Source of the DNA: an uncultured Clostridia bacterium
GTDB lineage: Bacteria > Bacillota > Clostridia > Lachnospirales > CAG-274
DNA: 64,000 nucleotides
Reading direction: 5' to 3'
Assembly: GCA_947628755.1 (NCBI GenBank)
Contig: CANRBC010000001.1
Span: 1 to 64,000 of the forward strand
Below, in pieces: positions 25,020 to 33,285 of this stretch. Position 1 is the stretch's first letter, and the number at the start of each line of letters is the position of its first letter. Under the pieces are notes generated by a model. That model saw nothing but the letters and a program-made list of their open reading frames with translations. It did not search any database and was not told the DNA's origin. The position numbers and the translations under genes were made by a program.

Positions 25020-25781
25020 TTAATTTGATATTATGGTATTCTTGAGATATTCCAGTACGGCATATATGTATTCGCTGTTTGTGGGTCTATGCTTGTTATC
25101 CTTACCGGGAAATCCCATTTTGGTATAAAAATCATTGCCGCCATATTTTTTCCATGCAGATTCTATGGCGTGTCTTATCGCTCTTTCAACCCTGTCGCCG
25201 GTGGTATTGTTTTCCTTGGCGATCCTTGGATACAAGACCTTGGTGACGCCCTCAAGAGCCTCCTCATCCTTATAGCCATACATTATAGCGCTTTTCAAGT
25301 ATTTGTAACCCTTAAGGTTCGGGAAAATGCCTGTACTGTTGAGTATGGTAGAAACCTTCTGCTCAAGATAGCTGTCATTTATTTGTCTTTCAATACCACT
25401 TTCAACGACATTTCCCGTATTATACATATCCATAAGCCTTCTCTTAAGCGCATTTACATCATAAGGCTTTATCATAATATAGTCTGCGCCCAGTTGAAAT
25501 GCCTTTTCGATAATGGCATCTGTCTTTACTGCAGCAATTACAATTACTTTCATATTGAGCTTTCTTTTCAGCTCGCTGATGTCTTCAAGAATCGTAAAGC
25601 CATCTATTCCGGGCATAATAAGCTCCATAACAACAGCGTCGGGTTTATGATGCTTTATACCCTTAAGAGCCTCGTCTCCGCTGCTATACAAGTAAATGTC
25701 CTCAACACTTTCATCGCCATAGAGGACGGTTTCTATAAGTTTTCTTTCTCTATCATTGTTTACAGCAACCAATGCTTTCAT
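25020..25781 (-). CDS. spo0A: Spo0A homologue with degenerate receiver domain
   Basis: 253 aa. The C-terminal DNA-binding domain is classic Spo0A: TTGDRVERAIRHAIESAW (about 193-210) and RPTNSEYIYAVLEYL. The N-terminal receiver fold is complete in length but key residues are changed. Aligned to Bacillus Spo0A, D10/D11 are V7/N8, the phospho-acceptor D56 is E53 (VMELIMPGIDG) and T84 is A83; only the Lys (K105 in IKPYD) remains. Phosphorylation by the normal route therefore looks impossible, and Glu may mimic the phosphorylated state. It has its own promoter and strong terminator and lies after spoIVB, the classical order. Confidence 0.93.
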   Translation of the reverse strand: MKALVAVNNDRERKLIETVLYGDESVEDIYLYSSGDEALKGIKHHKPDAVVMELIMPGIDGFTILEDISELKRKLNMKVIVIAAVKTDAIIEKAFQLGADYIMIKPYDVNALKRRLMDMYNTGNVVESGIERQINDSYLEQKVSTILNSTGIFPNLKGYKYLKSAIMYGYKDEEALEGVTKVLYPRIAKENNTTGDRVERAIRHAIESAWKKYGGNDFYTKMGFPGKDNKHRPTNSEYIYAVLEYLKNTIISN

Positions 25782-25850
25782 AAATGTCCTCCGTTAGTAA
25801 ACATATTTTGTAGTTTTTTTTATTTCACAATGTTCTTATCAATATATAAT

Positions 25851-25878
25851 ATTATATCATAATAATAAATAATTTCAA
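25851..25878 (-). promoter_or_regulatory. spo0A promoter
   Basis: Minus-strand TTGAAA (25873-25878), 16 bp and consensus TATAAT (25851-25856), just past the spoIVB stop. It gives spo0A vegetative-type expression independent of spoIVB. Confidence 0.6.
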
Positions 25879-25886
25879 GTAGTATA

Positions 25887-27110
25887 TCAAATATTCATAT
25901 TTTCTATAAAAATACCGTAGCCTTTTGTTGGATTATTTACAAAAACATGGGTGACAGCTCCTATAAGATGACCGTTCTGAATAATAGGACATCCGCTCAT
26001 TCCCTGTATTATCCCACCTGTTTTTTCAAGCAACCTTTTATCGGTTATTGAAATTATAAAGTTTTTATTGCTGCTTGTATTATATCTATTTACACTGTCG
26101 ATATGAATAGTGAAGCGTTCGACAATTTCCGACGTTATATTTGACAAAATGACAGCATCTCCTGTCGTAACGGAGCTTTTATAGCCTATGGGAACGTATT
26201 CTCCGCCTACTTCTCCCGTAATTTTGCCATAAATACCGTTATTATTGTTTTCCTCCACATATCCCAGTACGTTGTCATAATCTATTGCGCCCTGCAAAGA
26301 ACCGGGCTTGCCCTTCTGCCCTTTTTCAGTATGGTCTATTGATACGCTTAGTATTTCTCCTCCCTTTATTTCCATTTCCTTTCCTGTATCCACATCGTTT
26401 ATAGGGTGTCCCAAGGCTCCGAATTTTCCGCTCTCCTTATCATAGTAGGTTATAGTGCCTATACCCTGTGTGCTGTCGCGTACCCATACTCCCAGCTTAT
26501 ATTTATTGTCGTCATTTGATTTGACTGCATTCACGATACAGCTTTGCTCTGTATTATCTCTTATATAATCTATATTGACAGTATTATCTCCGTTGTTTAC
26601 GGCTTCGGTCAGCTCTTCCTTATTATTTATGACGGTATTGTTCACTTCGGTTATTACATCGCCGCATTTCAGCATATTTTCGGCAGGAGCATAGAATTTT
26701 CCGTTTTCACCCTTGACCTTGCCTGTACCTAGCACAAGCACACCCTTTGTATCGACACATATACCTACCGCTTTGCCTACGGCATACACCTTTTTTTCGG
26801 GTGTAAATCTCAGACTGATGCTCTTAACGGGTATACCCAGAAATTTTACCCTTATATCGGCTTTGCCCATACTGTCCGAGCAAATTACAGCCTTATTGCC
26901 TATATTTACGTTTTCTGTTGCTTTTTTGTTGTTTACGCTTATCGTTTCTATGCTGTCCGATTCCAGCTCTCCGCTGAACGGCGAGCCAATGAACAAGCTG
27001 TGTTTTTCTCCTGCGGTCATATTTATGTTATCGGGTATGGCTGCATATTCGGCAAAAAAATATAAAAAAGTACATACATATAATAAATATGCAAGTCTTT
27101 TTGGTTTCAT
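25887..27110 (-). CDS. spoIVB: SpoIVB serine peptidase
   Basis: 407 aa. An N-terminal membrane/signal helix (about 7-24), a PDZ domain (about 120-190, with MLKCGDVITEVNNTVI) and the SpoIVB peptidase domain. The latter shows GALGHPI with the catalytic His and GGIIQGMSGCPIIQ with the catalytic Ser of the trypsin-like GxSGxP motif, then GAVTHVFVNNPTKGYGIFIE. In Bacillus it cleaves SpoIVFA to trigger sigma-K processing. The common second Ser of GMSGSP is Cys here, but that is not the nucleophile position. ATG at 27110 follows GAGGTGATGAT. Confidence 0.95.
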   Translation of the reverse strand: MKPKRLAYLLYVCTFLYFFAEYAAIPDNINMTAGEKHSLFIGSPFSGELESDSIETISVNNKKATENVNIGNKAVICSDSMGKADIRVKFLGIPVKSISLRFTPEKKVYAVGKAVGICVDTKGVLVLGTGKVKGENGKFYAPAENMLKCGDVITEVNNTVINNKEELTEAVNNGDNTVNIDYIRDNTEQSCIVNAVKSNDDNKYKLGVWVRDSTQGIGTITYYDKESGKFGALGHPINDVDTGKEMEIKGGEILSVSIDHTEKGQKGKPGSLQGAIDYDNVLGYVEENNNNGIYGKITGEVGGEYVPIGYKSSVTTGDAVILSNITSEIVERFTIHIDSVNRYNTSSNKNFIISITDKRLLEKTGGIIQGMSGCPIIQNGHLIGAVTHVFVNNPTKGYGIFIENMNI

Positions 27111-27170
27111 ATCATCACCTCAATATTAACTTTTCCGAGGGCAAATTTAATATGCAGCACAATATAATCT

Positions 27171-27210
27171 AAAAAAGGAATTCCGAAATATGTAAATTCC
27201 GTAATTCCTT
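27171..27210 (-). terminator. rluB terminator
   Basis: Imperfect stem with outer arms AAGGAATT/AATTCCTT, followed by TTTTTT on the minus strand, directly downstream of rluB. Confidence 0.7.
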
Positions 27211-27214
27211 AAAT

Positions 27215-27916
27215 TCAGAGGCTTTTGATATATATAATTTCCTCATCTGTCAAATATCTGTATTTTCCCTTGTCAATATTTTCCAGCTTCAAATTACCTA
27301 TGGCCGTTCTTTTAAGCGTTTTTACAGGAGAGCCGATAGCTTCACACATTTTTCTTATCTGTCTGTTTCTGCCTTCATGTATTTTAATTTTAAGTTTATT
27401 ATCCCCTATTTTCTCTATATATGCCGGCGCAGTTTTTCTGCCGTCTATTTCTATTCCCTTTCTGAATCTCTCCATAGCCGAAGCCGTAGGCATTTTATCG
27501 ACAACAGCCTCATAGGTTTTTTCGATATTGTGTTTAGGATGTGTTAGTTTGTAGGTCAAATCTCCGTCGTTAGTCAGCAAAAGAAGTCCCGATGTATTGT
27601 AATCAAGACGTCCTACGGGATATATTCTTTGCTCAATGTCGTCTACATAATCCAAAACGGTTTTTCTGTTGAATTGGTCGTGGACAGTCGTTACGCAGCC
27701 CTCCGGTTTGTTGAGAATAATATATATCAATTTCTCCGCTTTTTTCACAGGCTTTCCGTCTACGCAGACAGCATCTCTTTCATCGTCTATTTTTGTACCG
27801 GGTATATCGGCAACAACGCCGTTTACGGTAACTCTGCCCTGTGCTATTATATCCTCTGCCTTTCTCCTTGAAGCAACCTGAGCCTCGGAAAGAAATTTTT
27901 GCAATCTTATGAGCAT
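27215..27916 (-). CDS. rluB: RluB/RsuA-family rRNA pseudouridine synthase
   Basis: 233 aa. N-terminal S4 RNA-binding domain (RLQKFLSEAQVASRRKAEDIIAQG) and catalytic domain with GRLDYNTSGLLLLTNDGDL, where the Asp is the nucleophile, and EGRNRQIRKMCEAIG. The family modifies 23S or 16S rRNA; the exact position is inferred by similarity to RluB. Its start overlaps the end of dacF by 10 bp, the usual order in Clostridia. Confidence 0.92.
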   Translation of the reverse strand: MLIRLQKFLSEAQVASRRKAEDIIAQGRVTVNGVVADIPGTKIDDERDAVCVDGKPVKKAEKLIYIILNKPEGCVTTVHDQFNRKTVLDYVDDIEQRIYPVGRLDYNTSGLLLLTNDGDLTYKLTHPKHNIEKTYEAVVDKMPTASAMERFRKGIEIDGRKTAPAYIEKIGDNKLKIKIHEGRNRQIRKMCEAIGSPVKTLKRTAIGNLKLENIDKGKYRYLTDEEIIYIKSL

Positions 27917-29037
27917 AATGTGTTTATCCAGCCTTCCAGTATTTTATTTAAACAGCTGCCAAGACTATGCCTTTCAATATCTTCACAGGCTACTATATCG
28001 ATTTCGCCTACCTTATTGTCGCCTATATATACAACGCCCTTTCCTATAACGTCGCCCTCGTATATGGGAGCTTCTACCGAAATAGGCAGTTCGGCTTTAC
28101 AGGTAACGCTTTCCTTTTCAGCCTCTGTCATAAGAAGCTCAAGGCTGTTTTTATATTTCAGCTCGGCAATATCTGTCTTGGCCTTGTCGACCTTTATATT
28201 TGTATTATCTCCCATTATACTATACTTTTTGTAATTATTAAAGCCATAATTTAATATATTTATTGTATCGCTCCATTTTCTTTCCTTGCCCGCAGCTCCC
28301 CAGCCGCTTGCAAGCACAACGGAAACAAGAGTAACATCGCCTCTTTTTGCTGCTCCTGCAAAGCAATGTCCCGCTTTTCCCGTAAAGCCTGTCTTTATTC
28401 CGACAGCTCCCTCATAGCTGTTAAGAAGTCTGTTTTTATTTGTGATATTATAGCTTTTCTTATTTGACGAAAAGGCTATTGACCTTGTGTTGCTTATCCT
28501 TATGAAATCATCGTTTTTTATGGCGTAGGCTCCTATAAGCGCCATATCCTCTGCCGTAGAATGATGATTTCCCTTATCCAGACCGTTAGGCGTTTCAAAA
28601 AATGTATCCTTACAGCCAAGCTCCTCTGCTTTTTTATTCATCATACCGCAAAATGCCTCTACGCTTCCTCCTATGTGTTCGGCTATGGCTACCGCAGCAT
28701 CGTTTGAGCTTTGCATAAGCAAAGCATATAAAAGCTGCTCCAGCGTCAGCCTTTCTCCCTCCTGCAAATGCATTTTTACGGGAGCTGCAAGAGGAGGATT
28801 TTTGCCTACGGTAACAGTATCCTTTAAATTTCCGTTTTCAAGGGCGATAATTGCAGTCATTATTTTGGTTGTGCTTGCCATAGCCATAGGCTTTGTTTCG
28901 TTTTTTCCCCACAAAACCCTGCCTGTATCCGCGTCTATAAGCACGGCAGAAATTGCATTTACCTGTGGAGTATTTTCGGCGCAGCAGCAGTTTACACTAA
29001 ACATCATACAGAACAAAAATATTAATCTTTTAAGCAC
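27907..29037 (-). CDS. dacF: D-alanyl-D-alanine carboxypeptidase (DacF type)
   Basis: 376 aa penicillin-binding protein of the S11 family. A signal peptide covers about 1-22 and ends near CCCAEN. The active site has SxxK (STTKIM), SxN (SSNDAA) and KTG (KTGFTGKAG). It trims the stem peptide of peptidoglycan outside the membrane. A beta-rich C-terminal domain follows, without a clear membrane-anchoring helix. The start is a GTG at 29037 with AGAGGTGA upstream; a longer ORF reaches 29220 but would cover the divergent promoter. Followed by rluB. Confidence 0.92.
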   Translation of the reverse strand: MLKRLIFLFCMMFSVNCCCAENTPQVNAISAVLIDADTGRVLWGKNETKPMAMASTTKIMTAIIALENGNLKDTVTVGKNPPLAAPVKMHLQEGERLTLEQLLYALLMQSSNDAAVAIAEHIGGSVEAFCGMMNKKAEELGCKDTFFETPNGLDKGNHHSTAEDMALIGAYAIKNDDFIRISNTRSIAFSSNKKSYNITNKNRLLNSYEGAVGIKTGFTGKAGHCFAGAAKRGDVTLVSVVLASGWGAAGKERKWSDTINILNYGFNNYKKYSIMGDNTNIKVDKAKTDIAELKYKNSLELLMTEAEKESVTCKAELPISVEAPIYEGDVIGKGVVYIGDNKVGEIDIVACEDIERHSLGSCLNKILEGWINTLCS

Positions 29038-29105
29038 AAAATCACCTCTGTTAATAGATTTTGCAATTATTACAGTAATATTCGGAAAACTTAATATTTC
29101 TGTAA

Positions 29106-29134
29106 TTGACTTAATACTGTATGTACAGTATAAT
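29106..29134 (+). promoter_or_regulatory. Promoter with palindromic spacer
   Basis: TTGACT (29106-29111), 17 bp and consensus TATAAT (29129-29134). A 7-bp inverted repeat TACTGTA/TACAGTA (29115-29130) fills the spacer and runs into the -10, so a repressor could bind here. Confidence 0.7.
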
Positions 29135-29179
29135 GAAGCCACAGACAAAGTAATAAAAATAAAGCGAAGGAGAATTTTT

Positions 29180-29902
29180 ATGAAAAGAAAATTATTATGT
29201 ACATTGGCACTGACAGGCATAATGGCTGTATCGGCTATGGCTGCACCTAAGGTAGCTATCGATAATGAAGAAGTAGAAGGCAGCGAGATAGTTGAGCAGG
29301 ATGGCGTTGGCTATCTGCCCGTAAGACCTGTTGCAGAAGCGATGGGACTTACCGTAGAATGGAATGCAGCTGATAAGTCCGTTCTTATAACAAACGGAGG
29401 TCCTGTTTACATTACATTTAAAATTGGCGAAAATGCTTATACCTTTGCCAAAACAGCGCCTATGGAATTAAGCGGCGCTCCCGTTATAATTGACAGCAAA
29501 ACATATATTCCCGCAGACGTTATTACAGACCTTTTTTCATACGAAATAATGAAAAGTGACGAAACCTACAATATAATCACAAAATATCAGGAAAGCACGG
29601 ATGAATCTGAAGTCTCAGACGATAAGGACGAAAACGACAAAGGATTTGCCGATTTAGAGAAAAATGCCGTTGCAACCGGTACAGTTACTGAGGTAAACGA
29701 CGAGCAAATATTCTTTGAGGACGCAGAAAGAGGTACTGTCATACTTACAAAAAGCGACAGCGTAAAGGTGACCGATAAGGACGGAAACGAGGTTGACATA
29801 AATTCTGTTGCCGCCGATATGAATATAAAAGTTGAATACGGTCCGGCTATGACAATGAGTATTCCGCCTATTAACAATCCCGTTTCAATAACAATAGAAT
29901 AA
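29180..29902 (+). CDS. Secreted protein with copper amine oxidase N-terminal-type domain
   Basis: 240 aa. A signal peptide (about 1-21, ending AMAAPK) is followed by a stalk-type copper amine oxidase N-domain (about 25-130; GVGYLPVRPVAEAMGLTVEWNAADKSVLIT), an acidic linker (about 135-160) and a small beta domain (ATGTVTEVNDEQIFFED). These domains are common in secreted clostridial proteins and are thought to mediate cell-surface interactions; no catalytic residues are present. The ATG at 29180 follows AAGGAG. The serpin gene across the IS element carries a similar domain. Confidence 0.85.
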   Translation: MKRKLLCTLALTGIMAVSAMAAPKVAIDNEEVEGSEIVEQDGVGYLPVRPVAEAMGLTVEWNAADKSVLITNGGPVYITFKIGENAYTFAKTAPMELSGAPVIIDSKTYIPADVITDLFSYEIMKSDETYNIITKYQESTDESEVSDDKDENDKGFADLEKNAVATGTVTEVNDEQIFFEDAERGTVILTKSDSVKVTDKDGNEVDINSVAADMNIKVEYGPAMTMSIPPINNPVSITIE

Positions 29903-29909
29903 GCACAAT

Positions 29910-29937
29910 AAAAAAGGAGCTTTTCAGCTCCTTTTTT
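29910..29937 (+). terminator. Terminator after the copper amine oxidase-domain gene
   Basis: AGGAGCT and AGCTCCT form a stem around TTTC, flanked by A- and T-runs on both sides, giving a strong terminator. Confidence 0.85.
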
Positions 29938-30008
29938 CTTAGTATAAGAAAACCACGTGATAGTCACGTGAGTTCAAAAGAGCTTAAGCGATAAAAAAGG
30001 TAAAAAAA

Positions 30009-30066
30009 CTCCTAATGTGATATAATAAAAAAGACCTGCCAGTCTAAATAAAAATCACATTAGGAG
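30009..30066 (+). promoter_or_regulatory. RBS-sequestering hairpin in the tnpA leader
   Basis: Perfect 13-bp arms (30009-30021 and 30054-30066) enclose a smaller hairpin (AGAC/GTCT, 30032-30045). The right arm covers most of the AGGAGG ribosome-binding site (30062-30067). In IS200 of enterobacteria a comparable leader hairpin represses transposase translation; the same role is inferred here. Confidence 0.75.
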
Positions 30067-30075
30067 GACATTATA

Positions 30076-30546
30076 ATGAATGAACAAAATAACGTCACAA
30101 ATAGTTTAGCACATACGAAATGGAATTGCAAATACCATATAGTGTTTGCGCCAAAATATAGAAGGAAAGTATTTTATGAAGAAAAAAGGGAAGCAATACG
30201 AGAGATATTGAGGACACTATGTCAATGGAAAGGGGTAGAAATAATAGAAGGAGAAGTGTGTCCGGATCATATACATATATTGGTAAGTATTCCACCGAAA
30301 ATAAGTGTATCAAGTTTTATGGGATATTTGAAAGGCAAAAGCAGTCTGATGATATTTCAAAGGTTTGGAAACATGAAATTTGCATATAGAAACCGAGAAT
30401 TTTGGTGTAAGGGATACTATGTAGATACAGTGGGGAAAGATACAAAAGCTATAAAAGAATATATAGCAAATCAATTAAAAGTAGACAGGGAAAGCGATCA
30501 AATGAGTTTATTTGACCCAAGAGACCCGTTTACGGGTAGCAAGTAA
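30076..30546 (+). CDS. tnpA: IS200-type Y1 HUH transposase TnpA
   Basis: 156 aa. The HUH motif is HIH at 65-67 (CPDHIHILVSIPP) and the catalytic Tyr is Tyr129 in AIKEYIANQ. The N-terminus (WNCKYHIVFAPKYRRKVF) is typical of the family. It cuts and rejoins single-stranded DNA with a 5'-phosphotyrosine. A short C-terminal tail (SDQMSLFDPRDPF) follows. The gene is intact, so the element may be active. Its translation is probably limited by the leader hairpin. Confidence 0.96.
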   Translation: MNEQNNVTNSLAHTKWNCKYHIVFAPKYRRKVFYEEKREAIREILRTLCQWKGVEIIEGEVCPDHIHILVSIPPKISVSSFMGYLKGKSSLMIFQRFGNMKFAYRNREFWCKGYYVDTVGKDTKAIKEYIANQLKVDRESDQMSLFDPRDPFTGSK

Positions 30547-30627
30547 AAAATGCATGGCTGGCAGGCCAACAAAAGACGCACTTGTGCGTAGCCAGTAGAG
30601 ATTAGGGTTATACCCGAAAATGAAAAA

Positions 30628-30646
30628 CCACCCGTTTCACGGGTGG
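30628..30646 (-). terminator. IS right-end hairpin that can end serpin transcription
   Basis: CCACCCGT/ACGGGTGG form an 8-bp G+C-rich stem with a 3-nt loop, followed on the minus strand by TTTTTC. It lies 26 bp past the serpin stop and has the form of an intrinsic terminator as well as an IS200 end. Confidence 0.6.
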
Positions 30647-30671
30647 ATTATTATTGTTATCATTTATATTT

Positions 30672-31994
30672 TTACACACCTAAATAATTGCATCTGCCCA
30701 TAAAAAGTATTTCGCCGCTTTCATTATCTCTTACAAAGTATGTAAAGGGTCTGTTTATCGTTATATCAACGGTCTCCGGTTCGTCAAGAGAGCCTGTCGC
30801 CGTAGCGGTATAAGCCGCAGCGATTGTACCCCATTCAGCCACCTTTATTTTGCTGCCATGGAGCATAGACATAACAGCAGAATATCTGCCATCAAGCATA
30901 TTTGTAAAATCGGCATCTGGCATAAACGCCTTTTTAATTCCAAGTCTCATAAGGATATTGCTTAAATCTATGCTGTTATCGATTTCAAACTTAGGTATAC
31001 AAAGGTTTACTTTTTTGTCATTTATCATTTTTCCGATATATTTGTCAATGTCAAAGCCCGTATCCTCTGTCATTGCAATATACATACTGAAATTTTTGTC
31101 TTTATAATCAAGAGAAACAAGCGTTGTATTATCGTCTATATAATATTTTCTATCGCTTTGATAATCCCTCATATATTCTGCTCTGCCCTTTGTACCGTCG
31201 GCATTGACGAACACATCCTCATAATTTCCGTATGTGCTGAATTTGTTCATCCATTCGCCGTTAAAATACACAGTATTTATAAGCTCCATATCAAATTTAT
31301 CAGGCAAAGCTATGCTTTTAAATTCGCCCTTTGTAGCTTCCGATATCCAGTTATTTATTTTTTCCCCTGCCTCGTTCATACTGACCTTTTCAACAACACC
31401 GTTATAGCAGTTCTTTACAGTATCGGCAAATACGGAATTTATATCCTCGCTAAGTATAACATCATTTACCCATACGGAGCTTGCCGTATTTATATTGATT
31501 TTTTCGTTTTCAGCATATTTTTTATTAAGCTCTTGGACATACTTATTGTATTCGTCTGAATTCTCAACATTTATCGCTTTGAGTATTTCATCCTTAGTTT
31601 CTCCCTTTGCGCCGTTGGCAAGCATAGCCAAAGCGGTTTTAATGCAAAAAGGCGAGAAAACATAATTTTTATCCACAGGCATTTGTCCGTTGAGCTTATA
31701 TGTAAAATCATCACCTATATCGGAAAGAGCTATGCTTTTATCCCGGCTGTTCCATTTTACGGATAAATTATTTATTTTTGCCAGCTCTCTTAATGATACG
31801 TACTTACTTCCGTTTATTGTAATTTCCTCCGCCTTTTTTTCTCCTGTATTATACGCCGCAGGAATATATATATTGTTATCTTTATTTACGGTTTCCAATA
31901 TATATGTATTGTCTTTATAGGATATTTCCGTTGCATTGACGACAGTAGACATAAGAATAGTTATCATACATATATATGCAAGCAATTTTTTCAT
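30672..31994 (-). CDS. Secreted serpin with N-terminal stalk domain
   Basis: 440 aa. A signal peptide (about 1-22) is followed by a copper amine oxidase N-type segment (about 25-95; KYVSLRELAKINNLSVKWNSRDKSIAL) and a full serpin fold. Serpin signatures are FSPFCIKTALAMLANGAKGETKDEI near the start and NRPFTYFVRDNESGEILFMG near the end. The reactive loop has a permissive inhibitory hinge (EWGTIAAAYTA); counting from it, P1 is about Leu-Asp, suggesting a chymotrypsin- or elastase-like target. Gut clostridia secrete similar inhibitors. The ATG at 31994 follows AAAGGAGTG. Confidence 0.93.
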   Translation of the reverse strand: MKKLLAYICMITILMSTVVNATEISYKDNTYILETVNKDNNIYIPAAYNTGEKKAEEITINGSKYVSLRELAKINNLSVKWNSRDKSIALSDIGDDFTYKLNGQMPVDKNYVFSPFCIKTALAMLANGAKGETKDEILKAINVENSDEYNKYVQELNKKYAENEKININTASSVWVNDVILSEDINSVFADTVKNCYNGVVEKVSMNEAGEKINNWISEATKGEFKSIALPDKFDMELINTVYFNGEWMNKFSTYGNYEDVFVNADGTKGRAEYMRDYQSDRKYYIDDNTTLVSLDYKDKNFSMYIAMTEDTGFDIDKYIGKMINDKKVNLCIPKFEIDNSIDLSNILMRLGIKKAFMPDADFTNMLDGRYSAVMSMLHGSKIKVAEWGTIAAAYTATATGSLDEPETVDITINRPFTYFVRDNESGEILFMGRCNYLGV

Positions 31995-32058
31995 ATATAT
32001 CACTCCTTTACATAAAGACATTGATAAAGCGCTTTTATAAGAAAAAATATATAAAATT

Positions 32059-32085
32059 AAAAAGGAGCTTGAAAGCTCCTTTTTA
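32059..32085. terminator. gapA terminator
   Basis: AGGAGCTT/AAGCTCCT-type stem with A- and T-runs on both sides between gapA and the serpin gene. Its sequence is nearly the same as the terminator at 29910-29937. Confidence 0.8.
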
Positions 32086-32091
32086 TATGAA

Positions 32092-33099
32092 TTAGTTTAA
32101 TTCTGCAAAGAACTTAATTGTTCTTACCATCTGGCTTGTGTATGAATTTTCGTTATCATACCAAGATACTACCTGTACCTCATATAAATCGTCGGCAACC
32201 TTATTTACCATAGTCTGAGTTGCGTCGAATAATGAGCCGTAAGTGATACCGATAATATCAGATGAAACTATCTCGTCCTCATTGTAGCCAAAGGAATCGG
32301 ATGAAGCAGCCTTCATAGCAGCGTTGATGCCCTCAACTGTAATGTCCTTACCCTTAACAACAGCAGTAAGAATAGTAGTTGAGCCTGTAGGAACGGGTAC
32401 TCTCTGAGCAGAGCCTATCAGCTTGCCATTAAGCTCAGGGATAACTAAGCCGATAGCCTTAGCAGCGCCTGTTGAATTGGGAACGATATTAACAGCGGCA
32501 GCTCTTGATCTTCTTAAGTCGCCCTTTCTCTGAGGACCGTCAAGTGTCATCTGGTCGCCTGTGTAAGCGTGGATAGTTGACATGATGCCTGCCTGAATAG
32601 GAGCATAGTCGTTAAGAGCCTTAGCCATAGGAGCTAAGCAGTTAGTAGTACATGATGCAGCTGAAATAATTGTATCGTCCTTAGAAAGTATGTTTTCGTT
32701 TACGCCGAATACAACAGTAGGTAAGTCATTGCCTGCGGGAGCAGAAATAACGACCTTCTTAGCGCCTGCAGTAATATGAGCTGCTGACTTTTCCTTAGAA
32801 GTATAGAAGCCTGTACACTCAAGAACAACATCAACGTCTAATTCGCCCCAAGGCAGCTTAGAAGCGTCTGCTTCCTTGTATATTTCGATTTCCTTACCGT
32901 CAACAACGATAGAAGACTCCTTTGCCTCTACCTTACCATCAAACTTACCCTGAGTTGAATCATACTTTAATAAATGAGCAAGCACTCTTGGAGCAGTTAA
33001 GTCGTTGATAGCAACTACTTCATAACCGTCAGCCTTGAACATCTGTCTGAAAGCAAGTCTGCCGATACGACCAAAACCATTAATAGCAACTTTAACCAT
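32092..33099 (-). CDS. gapA: Glyceraldehyde-3-phosphate dehydrogenase
   Basis: 335 aa NAD-dependent glycolytic enzyme. The NAD fold begins [15 protein letters not shown]; the active site is [12 protein letters not shown] with the catalytic Cys, and the C-terminus shows [14 protein letters not shown]. Start at 33099 with GGAGGAAAC upstream. Not followed by pgk or tpi as in many Firmicutes; it is monocistronic. A Rex-like site and a palindrome lie upstream, so NADH-linked control is plausible. Confidence 0.97.
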   Translation of the reverse strand: MVKVAINGFGRIGRLAFRQMFKADGYEVVAINDLTAPRVLAHLLKYDSTQGKFDGKVEAKESSIVVDGKEIEIYKEADASKLPWGELDVDVVLECTGFYTSKEKSAAHITAGAKKVVISAPAGNDLPTVVFGVNENILSKDDTIISAASCTTNCLAPMAKALNDYAPIQAGIMSTIHAYTGDQMTLDGPQRKGDLRRSRAAAVNIVPNSTGAAKAIGLVIPELNGKLIGSAQRVPVPTGSTTILTAVVKGKDITVEGINAAMKAASSDSFGYNEDEIVSSDIIGITYGSLFDATQTMVNKVADDLYEVQVVSWYDNENSYTSQMVRTIKFFAELN

Positions 33100-33134
33100 T
33101 TTTGTTTCCTCCTAAAAATAAAATTTTTTACTGT

Positions 33135-33157
33135 GTTATCATGCAGAGCATAATAAC
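33135..33157. promoter_or_regulatory. Inverted repeat in the gapA leader
   Basis: GTTAT.ATGC and GCAT.ATAAC face each other across AGA, with one mismatch in each arm. It lies between the likely -10 and the start codon, where it could act as an operator or an RNA hairpin. Confidence 0.4.
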
Positions 33158-33170
33158 CCTACTGTTGACT

Positions 33171-33179
33171 ATTATAACA
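33171..33179 (-). promoter_or_regulatory. gapA extended -10 promoter element
   Basis: Minus-strand TGT followed directly by consensus TATAAT (33171-33176). The -35 region is weak, which fits an extended -10 promoter. Confidence 0.5.
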
Positions 33180-33255
33180 CAACTTAACCAATCTTAAAAC
33201 AAAATTTAGGTAAAAATATAATATTTATTAAGTTCTAACATAAAATGGAAATGTT

Positions 33256-33273
33256 TTGTTAATTTTTTGTCAA
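33256..33273. promoter_or_regulatory. Candidate Rex operator upstream of gapA
   Basis: An 18-bp site matches TTGTTAA-N4-TTAACAA at 12 of 14 positions, with a perfect left half. It lies about 80 bp upstream of the extended -10. The Rex gene is in this window, and Rex is known to control NADH-linked genes in clostridia. Confidence 0.4.
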
Positions 33274-33285
33274 CTTTTACGAATA

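Larger units (their letters stand above)
29945..30658 (+). mobile_element. IS200/IS605-family insertion sequence (IS200 type)
   Basis: About 0.7 kb holding one gene, tnpA, with no tnpB. A left subterminal hairpin CACGTGA/TCACGTG is at 29954-29970 and a right hairpin CCACCCGT/ACGGGTGG at 30628-30646, as expected for single-strand transposition. There are no long terminal inverted repeats. It lies between the 3' ends of two convergent genes, so it disrupts nothing. Exact cleavage sites cannot be fixed from one copy. Confidence 0.8.

Noticed and set aside
25887..27040. SpoIVB suspected inactive because GMSGSP reads GMSGCP
   Set aside because: The changed residue is not the nucleophile; the catalytic Ser in GMSG and the His in GALGH are present.
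29115..29130. Palindrome TACTGTA/TACAGTA resembling an E. coli LexA box
   Set aside because: LexA boxes of that type need CTG-N10-CAG; here the spacing is N6, and clostridial LexA uses a different motif. Kept only as a possible operator.
28673..29179. 169-codon N-terminal extension of the copper amine oxidase-domain protein
   Set aside because: It runs antisense through dacF and over the promoter; the ATG at 29180 has a good ribosome-binding site and a signal peptide.
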